A stretch of 64,000 nt of DNA from Yponomeuta sedellus (GCA_934045075.1 OW203724.1:6373473-6437472); one strand, 5' to 3'. Numbered from the stretch's first letter, positions 31,016 through 43,771 are shown. Notes: a model not told the origin generated them from the letters alone. Numbers and translations: made by a program.

Positions 31016-32749
31016 AGAGAGAGAACTTTTAAAATCATAAAAAATCATCGCTTAAAATCTTTTCGGCTTAAATCCGTCTCCGCCAGAATACGCATATACT
31101 GTCTCTTCTATATTGCGTACTGTTTAATCCAGCTACTCCTTCCTATCTAAAAGAGCGCTTTGAGTTTCTGCACTCCTCTCATATCCTTTCTCTTCGCTCT
31201 TCCCAAAACCTACTCCTGAAAATCCCCAATTATATTATTATTTTTATTTATTAAAGAAAACTAAAAACTCTACTTTGCTACATGCATTAATAAATGCTCT
31301 TTGTAATAAACATACATTCATATTATTTTCAAGTGTAGGTAGTACCTATTACCTTGTCTAGCGAAGTACAACATTCTATTGAATAGCGCCCGTAGAAATG
31401 CACCATAGTTTTACCGACATCGATATTTTATCAACATACTTGTGCTGTGATACTATAGTAGTCTACGGTTACCAATTCCGCCATTATTGTTTACTTAATA
31501 AGGCTTTAATTTCTGGATGCAGTTACGCGATTGGCTCCCCCGCTCTTGCTCCTCCACTTTTAATGTAAAAGGCCGATTTTTTAACAAAAACGCAATCCAA
31601 TTAGTTATTTTGCTCACCATGTTTTAAATATGCATAGGAATCAAATACACTGCTTATAGACATGTTTAATTTGCTGATCAATCATGAAATCTTGCTAATT
31701 CTGTAGTTACTTTGTGGACTGAATGTTTATTATGCAAACTCATGTTATTTTTAGCTGCCCATTTATGATTTATTTTTTGATCATTATCAAAATTATTTGC
31801 GGAACAGGGATTGCTGCCCAATTTTTTTTTTGCAAACAAAATATTTGGATGCTGACCAAATGATTTAAAGGCTGTTTTTTTGTGGCTCACCATATTTTAT
31901 AATTGCTGAACATTTAATTACTTCTCTTTTAAAGATGAGAAAAAAAATATAAGGAGACCTTCCTGAATTCCAGAAGTAAGTACTTATCTATATTTAAATT
32001 CTAAAAACAAAATGTTCACATAGTGAACATCAAGTCTGTTAGTTTCAGAACAAGTGTAATCTGCATTGACAGATATGAAAAAAAATTTGTGTAATGACCA
32101 AATAGTTTTAACATGTGTAATAAAATAAACTTTTTATTGTAATTTTATGTGCTTATAAAAAGGTTATTCTGTTCAAATAAATTGTACGTTTAATTTTACT
32201 TTAATGGTATTATGTGATACTATTATTTGTCTGTAAACCGAACAAATCATAATAGTTAACTTGATGATTCAGCATTGTAAATAGAAAACTAGTTGTAGAT
32301 AGAGAGAAAAAAATAGGACAGGGCCGAGTTGCAATTTATTACGACAATTTGAGGTAGGTACCTACATTGCGTAGCCGAGTGTACTTGTTTATTCTATGGG
32401 TTAATCGACGAGAGACTATCCCCCGGGTACTCTTTTGTCCGTCGGTATAGATCTCTTATAAATTGTATCGAATAACGCACACGAAGGACTAAAAGTACTC
32501 CGTACAAAATGCCCCTCAAGTTACCGAGGACATCAGAGAGCGGAGTGGACAAAAGTTCGGTGTTCTCTTTTAAAACGACAAGTACTCGGAGGACATTTTT
32601 ACGATTCAGGGACAAAAGTCCCTCGTCTGCGCAGGCCTTTAATATGAACTGTAGTTTTATGAATCAGGCCCCAGTCTCCTTAGGTCCTAATTATACGCCG
32701 AACACCTTAGCAATTCCAATTGTCGACTTGTGAAATTCCATACAAATTT
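31016..32749. other. No gene recognised
   Basis: A short (GA)n run sits at about 31010-31023. Otherwise the region is AT-rich, with minus-strand frames of 65-73 codons that lack motifs. TAATAAAATAAAC near 32120 could be a polyadenylation site, but no gene leads to it. Confidence 0.4.
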
Positions 32750-32893
32750 AATAGTGTAAAGAGGTTCGAAATTTCACTGATGCCGGTGAGTCGCCCACTA
32801 GCTCAGTTGGAAAGAGCGCTGGCACGGATAGCCAGAGGTCGCTGGTTCGAATCCCGGCATGGGTGGAATTTTTAGCCTCTAAATAGGTTTTTA
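32750..32893 (+). mobile_element. SINE-B copy
   Basis: Leader, A box CTAGCTCAGTTGG, B box GGTTCGAATCC and tail as in the 22888 copy. Its tail overlaps the start of the tandem duplication at 32881. Confidence 0.8.
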
Positions 32894-32910
32894 AAACCCT
32901 CAGTAAAGTC

Positions 32911-33073
32911 AGGTTTTCACGGTCTTAGTGCGCTCGGTCCGAGTGCGCCATCCGAGTAAACTAATGCTTCTGATTGGCTATTTTGGTGTTGTCACGAAAA
33001 ACCGTTCAATCAGAAGCAATTAGTTTACTCGGATGGCGCACTCGGTCCGAGCGTCCTAAGACCGTGAAAACCT
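32911..33073. mobile_element. Fold-back MITE, unit 1 copy
   Basis: AGGTTTTCACGGTCTTAG at the left is mirrored by CTAAGACCGTGAAAACCT at the right. The arms extend over about 65 bases each around CTATTTTGGTGTTGTCACG. No coding capacity. Confidence 0.8.
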
Positions 33074-34209
33074 GGCTTAAATGTCGTCCATTAGTCAGGC
33101 ACCAACAATTTAGAAGTGTTAGTGATGTTTGACTAGTCCACTTTTCGGGAATACTTAAACTTTACCGATATTTTTCTGACACGCACGCACGACTTGTCTA
33201 TTGATGACGAGTAAATAAATAACGAGTCCTTGGAGTGACGATCAAACAAATAAACACTATTAAATACCATTCAGAATAAAGTGCGATTGACGAAAGAAAT
33301 TATATTAAAGGAATGTGGGGAATTGTATACGCTTCTATAATAAAATCCCTAAAGCTTGCCTGAAACGCCGTTCACAAAATGTGTTAAGTAGATTTTGTGC
33401 CAAAAGAGCTACTATAGCATAAACTGTATTATCTAGATGCCAATGAGGTCTGAAATTAAAGCCAGTACAATGCATGAGTTCAATGTTTTGTAATAATTAT
33501 GTTTCTACTTCTTCTTCAGGCTATATTAGTCCACTGCTGGACATAGCCCTCTCGTAATGAGCGCCATAGCGCAAGGTTGTGCCATCATCGGGGGGTAATG
33601 CCCACAATAATTATCTAAGCTCTCTTATATAACAGACTTTGAAAAGATTAAGTTTAGAGTTTTTTGTCCATATTTTTTCCAAAATTATCTAGATTGATTG
33701 ATTGATTAATCATTTATTTACACTTACACACAAACTTATATTAGGCAGACGATACGTACAAAAGAAGAAAAGCAACAACATACGATACACAATGAAACAA
33801 ACAAACATTAGCGATAAGAAACAGAGAATTTTCCAGTGTGAGTATCGTGGGTGTGGCAAATGCAAAAGGGCTCTGACTCAGCATAAACTGGAGATATGAT
33901 ATTCCAGCGTTGGTCTCCCGTCAGTACCCGTGAGGCGGCATGCAGGGCTCGGAGAGATAGTACGAACATGAACATAATTAAGTAAATAAATAGATGAGAG
34001 ACAGTGAGCCATTTACTATAAGTAGCGAGTCAAACTTTGAGTTAACAAAGTGGACTGAATTAATGTTAGCTGAATGTCATTATGGTAATTGCATAAATTG
34101 TAAAAAGATAAATAAGATAGGAAATTGATAGAGCAATGTCAGTTACGATAATTGCATAAATTGTGAATAGATTAATAAGATTGAAAATTGTAAATTATAT
34201 AACATAACA

Positions 34210-34372
34210 TTTACATACAGGCACATACATTGCTTCTAACCCCACACTAGGATACCCTGTGTCGTGGGAACCAGAAACAACGACATCACAAACATGTAAA
34301 CATCCAAGATCTGGGGTTTTTTTTTGTTTCCAGCTGGGATTCGAACCCGGGACCTCTTGCATATGATGATGT
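34210..34372 (-). repeat. SINE-D copy
   Basis: GGGATTCGAACCCGGGACCTC is a B box in reverse. The 3' part CCACACTAGGATACCCTGTG and ACAACGACATCACAAACATG matches 37550-37700, 55855-56015 and, in the forward direction, 63508-63705. Confidence 0.7.
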
Positions 34373-34576
34373 CAACTATTTTAATTTAAATAAATGTATT
34401 GTAAGTATGTATATGAATACATATAGGTAGGTAAATAAAGTCACAGCGAAAATGTGAATTGATTTGGTCTTACTTATCTAGATTTAAAAAATGGACTCCT
34501 AGTTTAAACTGTAACGTTTATTGAGGCGCAGCTTCTGTGCTACTTTGAATGGAACCTTTTCATTTCATTTCAGAAA

Positions 34577-34745
34577 GGACGCCCCAGGCGGACATACTTA
34601 AAATATAGGACGTTTTAGATAAGTGCAAGATAAATGTACCCCGCGTACAAGCATGCAACAACTAATGACGTCGATGAAGTGTAAGAGATCTCTCATGGTC
34701 GTATCGTAGCAAGGGCAGTTCCTGCTCTCTACCCCTCCGGGTAAC
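34577..34745 (+). pseudogene. RTE-type retrotransposon 3' tail fragment
   Basis: A decayed C-terminus is readable: GRPRRTYL, then remnants around ACAAGCATGCAACAACTAATG and CCCTCCGGGTAACAG. This is the same protein end as in the better copy at 61255-61620. A second copy lies at about 37907-38090 with its mirror at about 55470-55655. Confidence 0.6.
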
Positions 34746-34749
34746 AGGA

Positions 34750-34925
34750 TCGATATCAACCCTTGTATGTCCCCACTGCTGGGACACGGGTCTCTTCTTG
34801 CATCTCAGGAAGGTTAGGCCATACTCCACCACGGGGGCCAAGTCCGGGTTGGTGGAGGATTGTAAGGCAGTGGCGGGCCTTACTGTCAGAAGTTATCAAG
34901 CCGCCCATAAGGCCTCTGACATGGC
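34750..34925 (-). repeat. SINE-A, truncated
   Basis: It matches the 3' half of SINE-A from CCTTGTATGTCCCC to GCCTCTGACATGGC. The duplicated copy is at about 38098-38270. Confidence 0.8.
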
Positions 34926-35084
34926 GTGAGCTTATGTTATATTAATTAAACAAATATCCGTCAAATTTTCATTTCTTAAAATTTTACCGCCTGACAATGT
35001 TTTTATAGCAAACCTGTTTACATGCTACATTTGGCTAAATCTGAATCTCAGGCGACTTATGCCTTCAGACATTGTGATAACTTC

Positions 35085-35165
35085 TTCAGCGGTACAGCGG
35101 AAGCCTAGTGGGTGGAACAATAGACTTGTGAGTGAGAGATCCAGTGCAATTCCCAGTGAGGGCAT
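35085..35165 (+). repeat. tRNA-like SINE-E fragment
   Basis: AGCCTAGTGGGTGGAACAAT and CAATTCCCAGTGAGGGCATG resemble a degenerate tRNA body. The better copy is at 61838. The duplicate lies at about 38425-38503 and its mirror at about 55057-55135. Confidence 0.5.
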
Positions 35166-35422
35166 GTACAGTCTATTTATTCTTACTTGTCCAATTTAGT
35201 ACCTAAACAAGATTCTTACCTTAAAATAGAGATTAGATGCCTAAACTAGACATTTTCTCGCAAATTCATGAACTATGTTTATAAGATTGGCAGCGTTTTA
35301 TCTAAAAGAGTGATCCAGGTTACTTCATTTATGGAAATATGGCAGTTTTGGACTAAAAAGTCACACTTTAAGGTTAGAATCTTGTTTACTAAATTGGACA
35401 AGTAAGAATAAATAGATTGTAC
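35166..35422. mobile_element. MITE with long arms, unit 1 copy
   Basis: GTACAGTCTATTTATTCTTA at the left pairs with its mirror at the right, and the complementarity continues through GATTCT-ACCTTAAA. Further copies are at 38504-38760 and, in the palindrome arm, 54799-55055. Confidence 0.75.
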
Positions 35423-35938
35423 CAATGACTTTATTTTCTAAGTTATGAGTAACAATACCGCTTGCTAACTGTGAGGAAACCGGACTGTCTAAGGTGAGGT
35501 GAAATTGCCTCAGCGCTTGAAATTGCCATTCCGCAGTAGACACGCGTGGTAATTAAGCCTATACCCTTACTCAGAGAGAAACTGACCTGCAGTGGGAACT
35601 AAAATTTTGACATATAAGTCAAAGTAAATGTATTCGGATTAAGAGAACATCAGACAAACTTGTCTGCCTAGGTTTTTTATCGCTGCTATTAGATATTTCG
35701 AATGCAAAAAACACCTATTATTTCTGCAGAAAAACCCAGGAATTATATTTTCTTCAAGAAAAAATCGTATGAAGTCAGTATGTAGAATTTAATCATCTTT
35801 TAAACGGCAACGAAAACCGTAACATTCTTACAGGTGGTTTCCGTACATTTTTTTTTAAATATTGTTCTACCCCATTGTTATACTTTGTTCTACTTCAGGG
35901 TTACCGATAAATAGGTTTTTAAAACCCTCGGTAAAGTC

Positions 35939-36101
35939 AGGTTTTCACGGTCTTACTGCGCTCAGTCCGAGTGCCCCATCTGAGTAAACTAATGCTTCTG
36001 ATTGGCTATTTTGGTGTTGTCACGTAAAACCGTTCAATAAGAAGCAATTAGGTTACTCGGATGGCGCACTCGGTCCGAGCGTACTAAGACCGTGAAAACC
36101 T
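35939..36101. mobile_element. Fold-back MITE, unit 2 copy
   Basis: Same element as 32911-33073, carried along by the duplication. Its right arm at 36051 is where the large palindrome starts. Confidence 0.8.
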
Positions 36102-37221
36102 CGAATGTTCCCACTAGTTCCATTGGTTAGTTCCATGATGGAACAGGTGAGAACTTTTCTTCTCGGTAGTTCCATGGGACTCCCTGGCTTAAATGTCGTC
36201 CATTAGTCAGGCACCAAGAATTTAGAAGTGTTAGTGATGTTTAACTAGTCCACTTTTCGGGAATACTTAAACTTGACTGATATTTTTCTGACACGCACGC
36301 ACGACTTGTCTATTGATGACGATTAAATAAATAACAGGAGTCCTTGGAGTGACGATCAAACAAATAAACACTATTAAATACCATTCAGAATAAAGTGCGA
36401 TTGACGAAAGAAATTATACTTATTAAAGGAATGTGGGGCATTGTATACGCTTCTTTAATAAAATCCCTGAAGATATACTAAGCTTGCCTGAAACGCGGTT
36501 CACAAAATGTGTTAAGTAGATTTTGTGCCAAAAGAGCTACTATAGCATAAACTGCATTATCTAGATGACAATGAGGTCTGAAATTAAAGACAGTACAATG
36601 CATGAGTTCAATGTTTTGTAATAATTATGTTTCTACTTCTTCTTCAGGCTATATTAGTCCACTGCTGGACATAGCCCTCTCCTAATGAGCGCCATAGCGC
36701 AAGGTTGGGCCATCATCGGGGGTAATGCCCACATTAGATGTAAGCTCTCTTATATAAAAGACTTTGAAAAGATTAAGTTTAGAGTTTTTTGTCCATATTT
36801 TTTCCAAAATAATCTAGATTGATTGATTGATTAATCATTTATTTACACTTACACACAAAAACACACGCAATTAAAACAATATTAGGCAGACGATACGTAC
36901 AAAAGAAGAAAAGCAACCACATACGATACACAATGAAACAAACAAACATTAGCGATAAGAAACAAAGAATTTTCCAGTGTGAGTATCGTGGGTGCGGCAA
37001 ATGCAAAAGGGCTCTGACTCAGCATAAACTGGAGATATGATACTCCAGCATTGGTATCCCGTCAGTACCCGTGAGGTGGCATGCAGGCTCGGAGAGATAG
37101 TACGAACATGAACATAATTAAGTAAATAAATAAATGAGAGACAGTGAGCCATTTACTATAAGTAGCGAGTCAAACTTTGAGTTAACAAAGTGGACTGCTG
37201 AATTAATTAATTAATTTAATT

Positions 37222-37282
37222 ATGCAATAACCATAACTGACATTCAGCTAACATAGCTGAATGTCAGTTATGGTTATTGCAT
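37222..37282. repeat. Hairpin with 29-bp perfect arms
   Basis: ATGCAATAACCATAACTGAC (from 37222) is mirrored up to 37282 around a 3-base loop. Tandem unit 1 has only one arm (near 34075-34110). The mirror copy is at about 56278-56338. Confidence 0.85.
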
Positions 37283-39500
37283 CAATTGTGAATTAATCTT
37301 ATTTTAATATGTTGAAGTTTGTGGTTTTTTTTTTATTGTTATAATTATTATTTCTTAATTTTCTTAGTTTAATGTAATTTGATTGCTATATCTATATATT
37401 AGAAAATTATACAATCATTTACTATGAATTTTAAAATTGTAAAAAGATAAATAAGATAGGAAATTGATAGAGCAATGTCAGTTACGATAATTGCATAAAT
37501 TGTGAATAGATTAATAAGATTGAAAATTGTAAATTATATAACATAACATTTACATACAGGCACATACATTGCTTCTGGCCCCACACTAGGATACCCTGTG
37601 TTGTGGGAACCAGAAACAACGACATCACAAACATGTAAACATCCAAGATCTGGGGTTCTTTTTTGTTTCCAGCTGGGATTCGAACCCGGGACCTCTTGCA
37701 TATGATGATGTCAACTATTTTAATTTAAATAAATGTATTGTAAGTATGTATATGAATACATATAGGTAGGTATATAAAGTCACAGCGAAAATGTGAATTG
37801 ATTTGGTCTCACTTATCTAGATTTAAAAATGGACTCCTAGTTTAAACTGTAACGTTCATTGAGGCGCAGCTTCTGTGCTACTGTGAATGGAACCTTTTCA
37901 TTTCATTTCAGAAAGGACGCCCCAGGCGGACATACTTAAAATATAGAACGTTTTAGATAAGTGCAAGATAAATGTACCCCGCGTACAAGCATGCAACAAC
38001 TAATGAAGTCTATGAAGTGTAAGAGATCTCTCAGGGTCGTATCGTAGCAAGGGCAGTCCCTGCTCTTTACCCCTCCGGGTAACAGGATCGATAACAACAC
38101 TTGTATGTCCCCACTGCTGGGACACGGGTCTCTTCTTGCATCTCAGGAAGGTTAGGCCATACTCCACTACGGGGGCCAAGTCCGGGTTGGTGGAGGATTG
38201 TAAGGCAGTGGCGGGCCTTACTGTCAGAAGTAATCAAGCCGCCCATAAGACCTCTGACATGGCGTGAGCTTATGTAATATTAATTAAACAAATATCCCTC
38301 AAATTTTCATTTCTTAAAATTTTACCGCCTGACAATGTTTTTATAGCAAACCTGTTTACATGCTACATTCGGCTAAATCTGAATCGCAGGCGACTTATGC
38401 CTTCAGACATTGTGATAACTTCTTCAGCGGTACAGCGGAAGCCTAGTGGGTGGAACAATAGACTTGTGAGTGAGAGATCCAGTGCAATTCCCAGTGAGGG
38501 CATGTACAGTCTATTTATTCTTACTTGTCCAATTTAGTACCTAAACAAGATTCTAACCTTAAAATTGAGATTAGATGCCCAAACTAGACATTTTCTCGCA
38601 AATTCATGATGTATGTTTATAAAATTGGCAGCGTTTTATCTAAAAGAGTGTTCCAGGTTACTTCATTTCTGGAAATATGGCAGTTTTGGACTAAAAAGTC
38701 ACACTTTAAGGTTAGAATCTTGTTTACTAAATTGGACAAGTAAGAATAAATAGACTGTACCAATGACTTTATTTTCTAAGTTATGTATGAGTAACAATAC
38801 CGCTTGCTAACTGTGAGGAAACCGGACTGTCTAATGTGAGGTGAAATTGCCTCAGCGCTTGAAATTGCCATTCCGCAGTAGACACGCGTGGTAATTAAGC
38901 CTATACCCTTACTCAGAGAGAAACTGACCTGCAGTGGGAACTAAAATTTTGACATATAAGTCAAAGTAAATGTATTCGGATTAAGAGAACATCAGACAAA
39001 CTCGTCTGCCTAGATTTTGTATCACTGGTACCTATTAGATATTTCGAATGCAAAATACACCTATTATTTCTGCAGAAAAACGCAGGAATTATATTTTCTT
39101 CAAGAAAAAATCGTATGAAGTCAGTATATAGAATTTAATCATCTTTTAAACGGCAACGAAAACCGTAACATTCTTACAGGTGGTTTCCGTACATTTTTTT
39201 TTAAATATTGTTCTACTCCATTGTTATACTTTGTTCTACTTCAGGGTTACCGATTCCAATTTTTTTAGTCACATAAATATTTTTATATATTTTTACTGAC
39301 AAAACGGTGTATTTAAGTGTTCAGTTTGAGGAACTAAAGACTAAAATACAGACTTTTAATAACATTCAACATTAAATAGCATTACTTAGATGTCTTCTAA
39401 GGAGTACGCAGTGGTTTATAGTACAATCACATTTAGACAATTATTATGTTTGAGCTAGAAACATTAACATAGAAAGGTTTTTAAAAAATTTGATACAACT

Positions 39501-39535
39501 AAAATACCAAAACCTTATAAGGTTTTGGTATTTTG
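39501..39535. repeat. 34-base perfect palindrome
   Basis: AAAATACCAAAACCTTATAA and its mirror meet at the TTATAA centre. A half copy follows directly (TTTTGGTTTTTGGTATTTTG). Mirrored in the right arm near 54025-54059. Confidence 0.8.
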
Positions 39536-39972
39536 GTTTTTGGTATTTTGACCAATTTTAGACAGATCTTTTAAAAATTGGTCAACTATTAGGTAACCGT
39601 AAACTCGAAAAGCCTACTCAGCCGTGATAGTTTTTCTTTTAAGTTATTATTTATTTATTTTTTATGTAAGGCGAAGAAACAGATACAATTACAGATAAAA
39701 TTTAAAAACAAACGGATATAAATAGACATAAAGTAGGTACTGCATCCTTAGACCTTCACACTGAGAATTAATGTTATATTAATAATAAAAAAGTGACGCT
39801 AAAACAATAGATACTGTAAATTAGTGTTATCTAGCAAACGATGCTTTCCTCTACAACTTAGTTTGAACTAAAGTGAGCTTACAAATTCCTTATAATTGAT
39901 TTTTACACAAAACAAAGGCGAAATAATTGTGACATATTACACGTTATGTTGGAGGACAAGATACCACTAAAG

Positions 39973-40240
39973 TAGAATAGAATAGAATAGAGTAGAATAG
40001 AGTTTATTTAATAATTTGCATGCACCATTACATAAAGGTAGATGAGGTACATACAAAGTTGCTCGATTTAAAATCAAACATTACGGTGATCCCCACACTA
40101 GGCCTAGCCTGTATCGTGGGGATCAGCAGAGTGATTTCCAAATAACTTATTATAACCGTTGACCAGTTGACCAGCATATACCTATGATAAATCTGAATGT
40201 TTAGCCATAGATTACAAAAATTACAAATTTGGTTCATGAC
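39973..40240 (-). repeat. LINE 3' end with (TTCTA)n tail
   Basis: Plus-strand GAATA repeats lead into AGTTTATTTAATAATTTGC, the layout seen at the 3' end of the LINE at 3841. The following CCACACTAGGCCTAGCCTG and GTGGGGATCAG resemble a LINE 3' untranslated part. Mirror near 53322-53586. Confidence 0.5.
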
Positions 40241-40396
40241 ATATTAATGACAAAAATTTAAATAAATTAATGGGCGCATCTATCCCATCAACAAAGCTTT
40301 TAAATAGGTACCAAGGTGTTTTGGGAAACAAGTATAGTGTGTACTTATGGTTCACATTGATACGTGACATTTATACTACTTATGTACTAAAATACT

Positions 40397-40556
40397 GCCT
40401 GTACGTAATACAGAGAATAGTGTAAAGAGGTTCGAAATTTCACTGATGCCGTGAGTCACCCATTGGCTCAATTGGTAGAGCGCTGGCACGGATAGCCAGA
40501 GGTTGCGGGTTCGAATCCCGGCACGGGTAAAATTTTTAGCCTCTAAATAGGTTTTT
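40397..40556 (+). mobile_element. SINE-B copy (left arm)
   Basis: Leader GTAAAGAGGTTCGAAATTTC, A box GGCTCAATTGGTAGAGCG, B box GGTTCGAATCC and the standard tail. Mirror copy at 53003-53162. Confidence 0.8.
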
Positions 40557-40639
40557 ATTCTAATGTACTACTTACTAATACTAGTCGCCAAGAGCATCCT
40601 GCCCTACAATATAATTACATGCTGCTGCACTTCTACGTC

Positions 40640-40870
40640 CCTATACCTATCAACCCTTGTATGTCCCCACTGCTGGGGCACGGATCTCTTCCTGCATCGC
40701 AGTAAAGTTAGGCAATACTCCGCCACGGGGCCAAGTCCGGGTTAGTGGAGGATTGTGAGACAGTGGCTGTCCTTACTGTCAGAAGTTATCAAGCCGCCCA
40801 TAAGGCCTCTGACTGATATGGCATGACAGTCGGCACCAACGGCTTAACGTGCCGTGCGAAGCGCAGGTGT
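40640..40870 (-). repeat. SINE-A, truncated (left arm)
   Basis: It runs from CAACCCTTGTATGTCCCC to CGGCTTAACGTGCC, followed by unrelated sequence. Mirror copy at about 52689-52919. Confidence 0.8.
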
Positions 40871-41692
40871 GCACGCTATTCCAGGCATGTGAAGATCACG
40901 CTCTTCAGAGTGTTCTACGTCCTTCGATACTGCAGCCTGTGGGCTATACATACCTACTCAAAAGTCCTAAAACGCCCTCCAAGCCCAGTACTTACTTTTA
41001 GGGTGTCGATGGGGCTGTCGCGCTTCTGCAGCACGTCAGGGATGATCACAGAAGAAAGGGTGGATTGTTTTTACGCCACGATGCGTAAAAAATGTGCGTC
41101 TCTGGTGCGCCAGGTTCGTGGCAGCCCGCGTTCTAGGCATGATAGCGGATTGGTTAGATTTTCTCCCATGGGGTAGGCAGCGCTGATAATAGTTTATTAT
41201 ATTGCAGTATTTATCTTTACTAACACTAAAATATAATTTTGCTATTGTAGGTACATACAAACACAATATGGATGAATAAAAATATATAAAAATAATAATA
41301 TGATACGTAGTAAGCTTAGGTTTTCGTTTTTGAAAGTGGGCGATATTTTATATTTTCTAGTACTCGTAAAGGTTTCTTTTGAATAGTTAAAAGGGTAAGC
41401 AGACATCAGTCCTATTGTACAACATTACTTAGATCTATGAAATTATGGTTGTATTCTTTATTTTGGTGGTGCAATGAAATGTTCTCTATTTCTTTCTATG
41501 TATCTACTATTACTCCATAGTATGTTAACTGAGTCACGCATAAGGGTATGCATACTAAGATTTTAAAGCTGTTTGTAATTTTTTTCCTTTGTTTAATTCT
41601 CTAAAAGCATAAGAAAAACTTGCAACCTTTGAACTTTAAATTTTTTTGTACCGCCTGCCTGTATGGACGCATAGGCTGAAATAAAGTTTTAT

Positions 41693-41705
41693 TTATTATT
41701 ATTAC

Positions 41706-41799
<94 letters not shown>

Positions 41800-41800
41800 T
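41693..41800. repeat. (AAT)n tract, left arm, about 108 bases
   Basis: Pure ATT repeats with one ACT interruption follow the Dong-like fragment. The mirrored tract in the right arm is about 264 bases. Confidence 0.95.
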
Positions 41801-41869
41801 TGAATTTTCTTTTTTTTTCTCTCATAAATGAGGTGTATTTGGGCACGGGCCGAAGCCAAGTGCATTTTT

Positions 41870-42865
41870 TTATAGGTGGCCTAAAAACTTGCGTACTATT
41901 CTGCACGTATTCAAGATGACAGCTTTCTGTAGCTGCATATAAGTGGACGGGTGGATATATAGTTTTTTAAGATTCGCGTGTAGGGACTTCGGTACAACGC
42001 CAAATGCCGAGATTACTATGGGCACAGTAACTACATTGCTCACTTGCCATAGAGACTGTATTTCTGCTGAGAGTTCTGCGTACTTAGCTATTTTCTCGGT
42101 GTGTACAGAAACTAAATTGTGTGTATTAGGGACTGCAATATCAATGAGGTACACCTTTTTGCGGAGTTTATCAAGGATGGTTATATCTGGTCTATTGCAG
42201 TGAACAGTTCTATCTGTGATGATAGACCTATCCCAGTATATTTTGAAATTGGTGTTTTCTAATATAGTAGCTGGTTTATATTTGTAGTAGGCTACTTTTT
42301 CCTTTATCAGTTTGCACTCAAAGGCTACGATCTGATGTATGATGGAAGCTACTTGGTCGTGTCGATGCTTGTAGTCAGTTTGCGCTATAGATGGACATGC
42401 ACTGATTATGTGTTGGATTGTTTCGGTGTTCTTGTGACATAGTCTACACATATCAGTAAGCAAGTTGGGCATGTGTAAGATGTGCTTCTGATAATTGCGA
42501 GTGCATATGACTTGATTCTGTATAGCGAGCATGAACGCTTCAGTCTCAGGGAATAATTCACCACGTTGCAGCCAGGCGTTCGACGCAGTTTTGTCGACAT
42601 GAGGCTGTTGCAGATCGTGACGATGCCTTCCGTGAAGAGACTTCTGCTCCCAAGCTGTTATTTTATCTGTTTCTAACGTTTGTGTTTCATTTCGTTGTGT
42701 ATCTTTAGAATGTAAATTTAGTGGCGTGTATCGGGTGTCTGCATGCGACACTGTCTCGTGCATTGGCGATTCCTGTGATTTTAAGTGAAAAAAGTTTATT
42801 ATTATTATTATTATTAAATAAAATAAAAATAAAAATATTATTACACAAACTCTGTCATATCCCAT
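41870..42865 (-). pseudogene. Dong/R4-like LINE fragment: C-terminal zinc knuckle and RLE
   Basis: The 331-codon frame is the C-terminal end of a non-LTR retrotransposon with a restriction-like endonuclease. It has a CCHC knuckle (CRLCH...HIISAC). The RPDI...YLIDIAVP pattern then gives the PD-(D/E)xK nuclease core, and a C-terminal helix-rich part follows. The RT domain is missing, so this is a 5'-truncated copy. The first 25 or so residues (hydrophobic, poly-Ile) are only translated repeat. (AAT)n lies on both sides, which fits Dong, known to insert in TAA repeats. The frame is open, yet the protein would lack its polymerase. Confidence 0.75.
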
Positions 42866-43127
42866 TATCTAGGTCTCGGTAATCACATCGCAGAGACCAG
42901 GATTTGTCACTTGTAATGATCTTGACAGACCTTCTTCGTTTCATCAATAGATAGGTATATCGGTGACACTCGGATTTCCTAAATTCAATACGTCATAGAA
43001 TAAATTACCTTTGCGCGCGCGAATAATGACCATCAATTATAATTAAGGCTGGTTTTTTTTGTTGCAAGCTTAATTAGGTACATACCCTATTTTGTCCTTT
43101 TCTTGTTTTTTTGTAATTGCTGGTTTA

Positions 43128-43330
43128 TAATATGCTTAGGACAGCGTTCGGTAGCGGAGCAGTAAAACACCGGTATGTCAATCGGGAGGTCGTGACTTCG
43201 AATCCCGACATGATTTTGTTTTCTAAGATGTGTCAATTAGTGATACAGTACACACAAAGTGTTAACATACCTCAGCGTTTGATACGTACAATAGCTAACT
43301 ATGAGGCTAAGTGCGGAAGTGTCAGGTCTA
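43128..43330 (+). repeat. tRNA-like SINE with B box, left arm
   Basis: GCGTTCGGTAGCGGAGCAGT and GTCGTGACTTCGAATCCCGA resemble tRNA A and B boxes. Downstream GAAGTGTCAGGTCTAACTG is shared with other SINE tails. Mirror at about 50067-50269. Confidence 0.5.
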
Positions 43331-43634
43331 ACTGACTACAATTTATGTTTGGTTTTTCCTGGTGCATAAAAAAGAATATTCAAAATAAACAAAGAGGCTG
43401 TCAATGTACATTTTTTTATGTAGCCTAAAACGTCCCGCTGCAGGGCACAGGCATTCTCTCGGAGAGATAATATGGGTTTATTTACCACGCGTGCCCTCCG
43501 TAGATTAGAAATGTCAAGCGGTGAGGTATTTGGAAACCTCAGACACTCAGGTTTCCTAACGATATTTTCCTTCACCGTCAGCGAGTGGTACATGTTAGTT
43601 AGTTAGTTAGTCAGACCTGAGATTTCCGCACTTA

Positions 43635-43771
43635 CCCCCAGTTTCTCGTACACTAACAGTCTGTTAATCTACTGTTAACAGCTGCCAAATGTTTTTTTGT
43701 GTATGAACTTTGGCCAACTGACAGCTGTTAACAGTAGATTAACGGCCTTTTAGTGTACCAGAAACTGGGGG
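43635..43771. mobile_element. Harbinger-type MITE, 137 bp, TSD TTA
   Basis: CCCCCAGTTTCT begins the element and AGAAACTGGGGG ends it. Inner arms share GTTAATCTACTGTTAACAGC. TTA flanks both sides (43632-43634 and 43772-43774). A 3-bp TTA duplication is characteristic of PIF/Harbinger elements. Mirror at 49626-49762. Confidence 0.75.

Larger units (their letters stand above)
32881..35908 (+). repeat. 3-kb tandem duplication, unit 1
   Basis: AAATAGGTTTTTAAAACCCT at 32881 recurs at 35909, and GGGTTACCGAT ends both units. Unit 1 is 3,028 bases. It contains a fold-back MITE (32911-33073), a common ATTAGTCCACTGCTGGACAT repeat (about 33520), a SINE-D piece, an RTE tail, a SINE-A piece and a second MITE (35166-35422). 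Confidence 0.9.
35909..39254 (+). repeat. 3-kb tandem duplication, unit 2
   Basis: This follows unit 1 directly, with a few percent point differences. It is about 320 bases longer because of extra pieces: an 83-base insert near 36102-36184 with GTTCCATGATGGAAC, and a hairpin-bearing insert at about 37200-37430. The giant palindrome begins inside this unit. Confidence 0.9.
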
